A DNA stretch of 64,000 nucleotides from Dacryopinax spathularia (Eukaryota; Basidiomycota; Dacrymycetes; Dacrymycetales; Dacrymycetaceae), in NCBI GenBank assembly GCA_037974965.1, contig JBBPFI010000003.1, positions 558,001 through 622,000 of the forward strand. The letters are read 5' to 3'. Below are positions 59,714 through 64,000 of this stretch, in pieces; the first letter of the stretch is position 1; the number at the start of each line of letters is the position of its first letter. The notes beneath the pieces are model-generated. The model saw only the letters and a program-made list of their open reading frames with translations. It searched no databases and was not told the DNA's origin. Both the position numbers and the translations under genes were made by a program.

Positions 59714-60374
59714 AACGTTGACACCTCTGCTATGCGGGAGGTGCGTTCCTTCGCCCGATTATCGCTGGGCATAACATATTTCCATATGATCCCTTAATGA
59801 CTCGGGGCGCGCGCCTTTTTTATTCCACACTATGCAGATTCCCTCTTTTACCCACAGCCATTGTGATCAGCTACATATGCCATATTGATAACGCTTGTGT
59901 CGGTGCCGACACGTTCTACACCTCGTGGGGGACTGCCGAGCGACCATCGCGCAACGCGAAGTGCCGTGGTTGGATGACGTGGGCACGGATGGGATCTGCG
60001 CCATTCGGTCGGCGGCGGCCCGCGCTGGCTTCCGGAAGTCGAAGACCCCATTGTCCTCGTGTTCAGATTCTTCCGGTTGGCCAAGAATGTGGGGCATTCA
60101 CTGCCATATCGAATCTGATTGTTGGGAGAAGTTCGGTCAGGCAGGTACCGTCGGGCAGCCTGGCAGCCTTCCAGAGACTGACTGCCGCGGAGGGCGAGGT
60201 GCATGAGAATTCAGGGTAGCATTCTATATATGTGGTAAGTGTCTAAGATGGAAGGGCTATCAATACATCGTGGAATGCCAGACAGATAGCAGAGGGAATA
60301 CGCGATCGTCGAGATCTGATCGGGGGATGTCTCGCGAACGTTGGCTCGCGCGGTGCCTTCTTCTTACCCGATCA
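59714..60374. other. convergent intergenic region
   Basis: 3' flanks of the GATA gene (+) and the MFS transporter (-). A 140-codon plus-strand ORF at 59797-60219 overlaps a minus-strand ORF of similar length, and neither resembles a known family; both are treated as chance. Confidence 0.45.
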
Positions 60375-62878
60375 CTAGCTGTCCTCGATCGTCGCTGCGA
60401 GCCTCTTCGCGAACCGCGAACGTTCGCGGATCTTTGCGCCCCAGAAGAAAAGGATGAAGGGGATGATGCCGAGCAAAGAGGCGAGGAGAGCGATAAGCGT
60501 GCTTGCCCACTGCGGCGTGAGCCGCTCGTACATCGAGAAGGTGAACAACGGGAACGCAGTTGCCGCGCTGCGAGTGTCCAGTCAGCACCGTGTGCGAGCC
60601 GAGCGAAAAATGAGAACGAAAATCGAAAAAGGCAATATGTGGGGAAGTGAAAGGGGGCCGTATACTCACAGGTTGCCTGCACGACGCGGGTCCAAGAATC
60701 CGGGGTATGGTCAGCAGGTGCGATCGGCCGCATGGTTAGGCACTCACGGCACAGGCTCTGTCCGGCAAGAGCTGATGAGGCAAAGATAAGATATCTGTGT
60801 GGTGCGGGCAACGGGCGTCAGAGAATGCGCGAATGGAGCGAGGGGAATAACGCGAGGGAAACGTACGCGTCGGCTAGGTAGCTGAACACCGCTAGATAGA
60901 TCAGGAAGATGGCGGTCGTTATGACTGTTACACCGATGAGGGGTGCGATCCAGTGTACGAAGCGGTAGGATGTCCAGGCGTAGATGAATGCACCTGGTTG
61001 GGATGGTCAGGGTAGTCAGATCGTAGGACATTTGCGCGCTACTCGGGACCGGAGCCCGGGAGATGGCGTACCTAGTGGAAAGAGGATGCCGGCCAGGCAC
61101 GCAGAATAAAGGCGTGCTTCAGCGCCGATGCGGCCGACGTTCTGACGGTACAGCCGCTCCTGGACGAAGAGATTAAATGCCCAGCCGATGAGGGTTCCGA
61201 TCCTTTCGAGTAGGTGAGCGAAGCGGTCAGAGCGGGAAAGAAGCAGGCATACACCATGGCAATGAATGCGAGGCCGAGCTCGCCGGTGTTGAATCCATAT
61301 ATGGTCTGGAAGACGTAGGGCACGGACCTGAGAGTGGTCAGGTCAGTTGATCGGAATGCGAAGCGCTGCAAGAGAGCGTGTGGAATACTGACTCTAACAG
61401 GCAGTACAGCATGCCCCATGCGAAGCCGACCCAGAGCTGCGCACGTGAGGTTGAGTCAGCGGAGAGATCATTCCGGAAAAAATGGACACTTACGCTGAAC
61501 GCCGCGACGACCGGTTCTGTACATAGCAGATCTGCAAGGGGTGTCCGTGGTCAGTTTAAGGGACATGGGAGAGCGTGCCTGACGGCGGGAAAGGCTCAGA
61601 CGCACATAGAGGCCGAGTGAACGAGATGTAGATCAACGTCTTGAGTGATGCGCGCTCGTCCTCGACTCTCGCGCGATACCGGTTGTCGCCCGTCTCCTTG
61701 CGCAGCTTGCGCGCCTCCCGTGTGAGCAGGATCGACGCCCGTGTCTCCTTCATCACCAGGCACATGAAGATGAAACATGCGGCCGTGAAGATGAGCCCGA
61801 GCCACTGGATCCACCGCCATTGCAGGTGCGGGTTCATGTCCACGTATCCGACCGTGACGGGGCCTAGACCCGTCATAAGGCAGGCCATAAGCGCGAAGAG
61901 GGACATGGGGATGCCTCGCTCGGAAGTCACCCAAATGTCCGCGAGGGTACCACCGACCTGAGCGTTTATCAGCACAGTCACAGCATATATGCGGCGAGAC
62001 CTGCTCACAAGTGTGCTACCGGTGCTTCCGGCCATACCAAGAATGAACCGCGACACCAGCACCGTCTGGATATTCCTCGCCACGGCCATCGGAATGAAAA
62101 ACACTATTCTCCATATCAGCCACCCCCTCACAAAAAGCACAAAACCTGCTCACATCCAAAAATAGCTGTGCTAACCAAATACATCGGCAGCCTCCCAAAC
62201 TCCTCACTAAAGCTCGCCAGCACGAGCGGAGCCAGGCCAAAGCCGAGCGCATACAGGCTGAGACCTAGCGCTGCAAGTTCTTGTGAGCACCCAAGGTCCG
62301 CTTCCATCGTGTTGTATCCCATTGCGTATGCAGATCCGGTCGCCGCTGTTAGCGCTGTGAAGGATACTAGGGCGGCTGTCATGGCCCATTTTCGTGGGCG
62401 GGAGAAGTTGAACGGGTTGCGGGGGTCGCCTTTCTCGTACTCCACCTACACGGAGCGATCAGCCTGCTTGCTTCATAAAAAGTTTGCAGAGGAGAGGACC
62501 CACGTAGATCACATCCTCAGCTCCAGCCTCCTTCTTCAGCCCATCTGCTCCAGTCTCAAGCGCACTTTCCTCCACAGCAGGCGGTACAGTCCTCGTCGAC
62601 GCCCGACTCGCGCTCCTCTTCCTCTCCCCATGCTCATGATGGTGATGATGGTGATGGTGAAACGGACCCTCCGCAACCTCCTCATTACTCGGCAAGTCAT
62701 GTATCCGCGGGTCGATCGGCTCATGTACATGTGCCCTATCCGTCAGCGCGAACCCATCCTCCGTATGCCGGTGTTCTGCCATCGCTGGTCGCTCGTCCCC
62801 GCCTGGGGCCTGAGGGGACGGCATAGCGCTCGTACTGGAAGCGGGAACGAGAGTGGTAGCGGAGTTGTTGGTGGTCAT
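60375..62878 (-). CDS. MFS transporter, DHA1 (polyamine/drug:H+ antiporter-like)
   Basis: A 12-span major facilitator of the plasma or internal membrane. The long hydrophilic N-terminus has a run of eight histidines near residue 80 (FHHHHHHHHEHG). Conserved sequence starts VEYEKGDPRNPFNFSRPRKW, then SAYAMGYNTMEADLGCSQEL and LSLYALGFGLAPLVLASFSE with FGRLPMYLVS (motif A region). Further blocks are ILGMAGSTGSTLVGGTLADIW (motif C-like), WRWIQWLGLIFTAACFIFMC, AFSLWVGFAWGMLYCLLES and GFNTGELGLAFIAMV. The end is the cytoplasmic tail KRLAATIEDS. Eight to ten introns, all small. Full-length with no break seen. The layout fits the TPO1/fluconazole-exporter branch; the substrate is unknown. Confidence 0.85.
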
Positions 62879-63655
62879 TGTGTGCGGTCCCTACTGGTTA
62901 CTGGAGCCGGCGAGGAGGAGGGGATCGGGGTATGATCGGGCCAGGAGAGTGGGAGCCAAGACCAAGCAGCTGCCAGAGGGGGAGTCAGACGTCGGGGTCG
63001 GAGCCGTAGCCGTCGTCGGGAGATATACCTCAGCACCGAAGAGAACTAAAATTGCCGGGTAAACCACTGAGTTTGTCGTTGGGCACAAATAACTTGGCCG
63101 AAGCGGCTTGTGACCGTCGAATCATCTTCGAGCCGAGGTCCGAGTTGTCCGCCATCGCCGAACCCGCTTTTACACCGGCAATCAGTTCTGCTTTCGGGGA
63201 AGGATCGTGTGAGCGCGGACGACACGGTGGTTTATCGCCGATTTGAGTAACCGCGGAGGTCCGGTCCCTTTGCCGACACTTCCGAGCGGCGGGGCTTGAC
63301 CGGTTGGGCTTCTTCTGTAAGTTCTTCCAGCCGTCGCGACTTGGATAATGTCGTTAAATAGAGTAGAAATAGAACAATTTGTTGGAGCTGCAAGCACGAA
63401 GATCCGCTTAGAGCGAAAGTTAGATGGAGTTCCTTAATTCATGCTAATGTTCATCCTTCTACGCCTTCATTCTTCCTTGGCGCCAGGGTCGCTACACCTT
63501 CGTCATCAAGCCTGAAATTTTGGTCCCGTGAAAGTGCCTGCTAAGCTAGCAAGCTGTTGGTCAGTATTCTAACCCAGCAGCTCGTGTTTCTACAACAACT
63601 TCTGTACCACCAGCAAAACATCGATAACCTGGGCCGGCGGTAGCAGCGGGTCAAG
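62879..63655. other. divergent promoter MFS/HGH1
   Basis: Nearly 780 bp. No gene is seen. A possible TATA (TTAAATAGAGTAG) is at about 63354-63366, some 290 bp upstream of HGH1. Confidence 0.45.
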
Positions 63656-64000
63656 ATGTCCACAGAAGCGCAATTAGAAGAGGTGCGCTATCTCTGCCTT
63701 TCCCACGCTGCTACGTGGCTGACGAGGAATTGGTCTGCAGCTACTGCAGTTCTTGCATGATCGGAACCCGCAAGCGCGCCAGGTTGCACTTGCCAACCTT
63801 GTGGGATACAGCGCCAAGGACTCGCCCTATCGAAGTCTTTTCGTGCCCCGCTCGTCGGGCGGGCTGTTGAACAACAAAGATACCAAGCAAGCAACCGTGA
63901 TCCGGGATCTGAAGCTGCTATGTCAAGACCAACCCGTACGCCCTCCTTCTCCTTTGCTTTCCGAAAGGTGTACGCTGACACTGTGGGACCAGGCAACAGC
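63656..64000 (+). CDS. HGH1: Hgh1 family (DUF383/DUF384) protein, 5' part
   Basis: Starts MSTEAQLEE, joins after a 59-nt intron to LLQFLHDRNPQARQVALANL and VGYSAKDSPYRSLFVPRSS, then TKQATVIRDLKLLCQDQP, where a GTACGC intron begins. This is the ARM/HEAT-like N-terminus of Hgh1, the chaperone adaptor for eEF2 folding. The 3' end is off the window. Confidence 0.82.

Noticed and set aside
59797-60219. 140-codon ORF after the GATA gene
   Set aside because: Matched by an equally long antisense ORF, no family features, and it begins in the 3' flank.

Overview
This 64 kb window is nuclear DNA from a filamentous basidiomycete, most likely an Agaricomycete. Genes on both strands are cut by many 40-65 nt GT-AG introns. 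A Plavaka-type DNA transposon and DUF6532-like and JmjC genes of mushroom type are present, and the housekeeping proteins read as fungal. I recognised no rRNA, tRNA or CRISPR feature. All assignments come from reading the sequence by eye; no database search was run.

Region 1 (1-18.3 kb) is accessory. It holds an apparently intact Plavaka transposase (-), a small unknown gene (-), an SRPK-like kinase whose frame breaks inside the DFGN motif (+), an F-box-like protein (-), a large JmjC oxygenase with a Lys-Pro repeat (+), a DUF6532-like protein (+) and a 5'-truncated GT2-like glycosyltransferase (+). A 41-bp palindromic cassette with conserved arms lies upstream of the transposase and again upstream of the F-box/JmjC pair.

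Region 2 (18.3-64 kb) is dense and conserved: PAT1 (-), GDB1 (+), FIS1 (+), a peptidase M50B-like membrane protein (-), RRP14/SURF6 (+), a Zap1-like zinc-finger factor (+), AP-1 gamma-adaptin APL4 (+), BUD6 (-), a divergently transcribed gene with two Bud6 N-terminal-like repeats (+), TMA16 (+), a GIN4-type kinase (-), an ADF-H/coiled-coil/PH protein (+), DED1 (+), an unknown CPFC protein (+), a GATA factor (+), a DHA1-type MFS transporter (-) and the start of HGH1 (+).

The functions fall into a few groups: mRNA translation and decay (PAT1, DED1), ribosome biogenesis (RRP14, TMA16), glycogen breakdown (GDB1), and polarity, septin and actin control (BUD6, its repeat-bearing neighbour, the GIN4-type kinase and the ADF-H/PH protein, all within 38.7-51.8 kb). 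The last group is the most suggestive local theme. The gene beside BUD6 is the best candidate for something undescribed.
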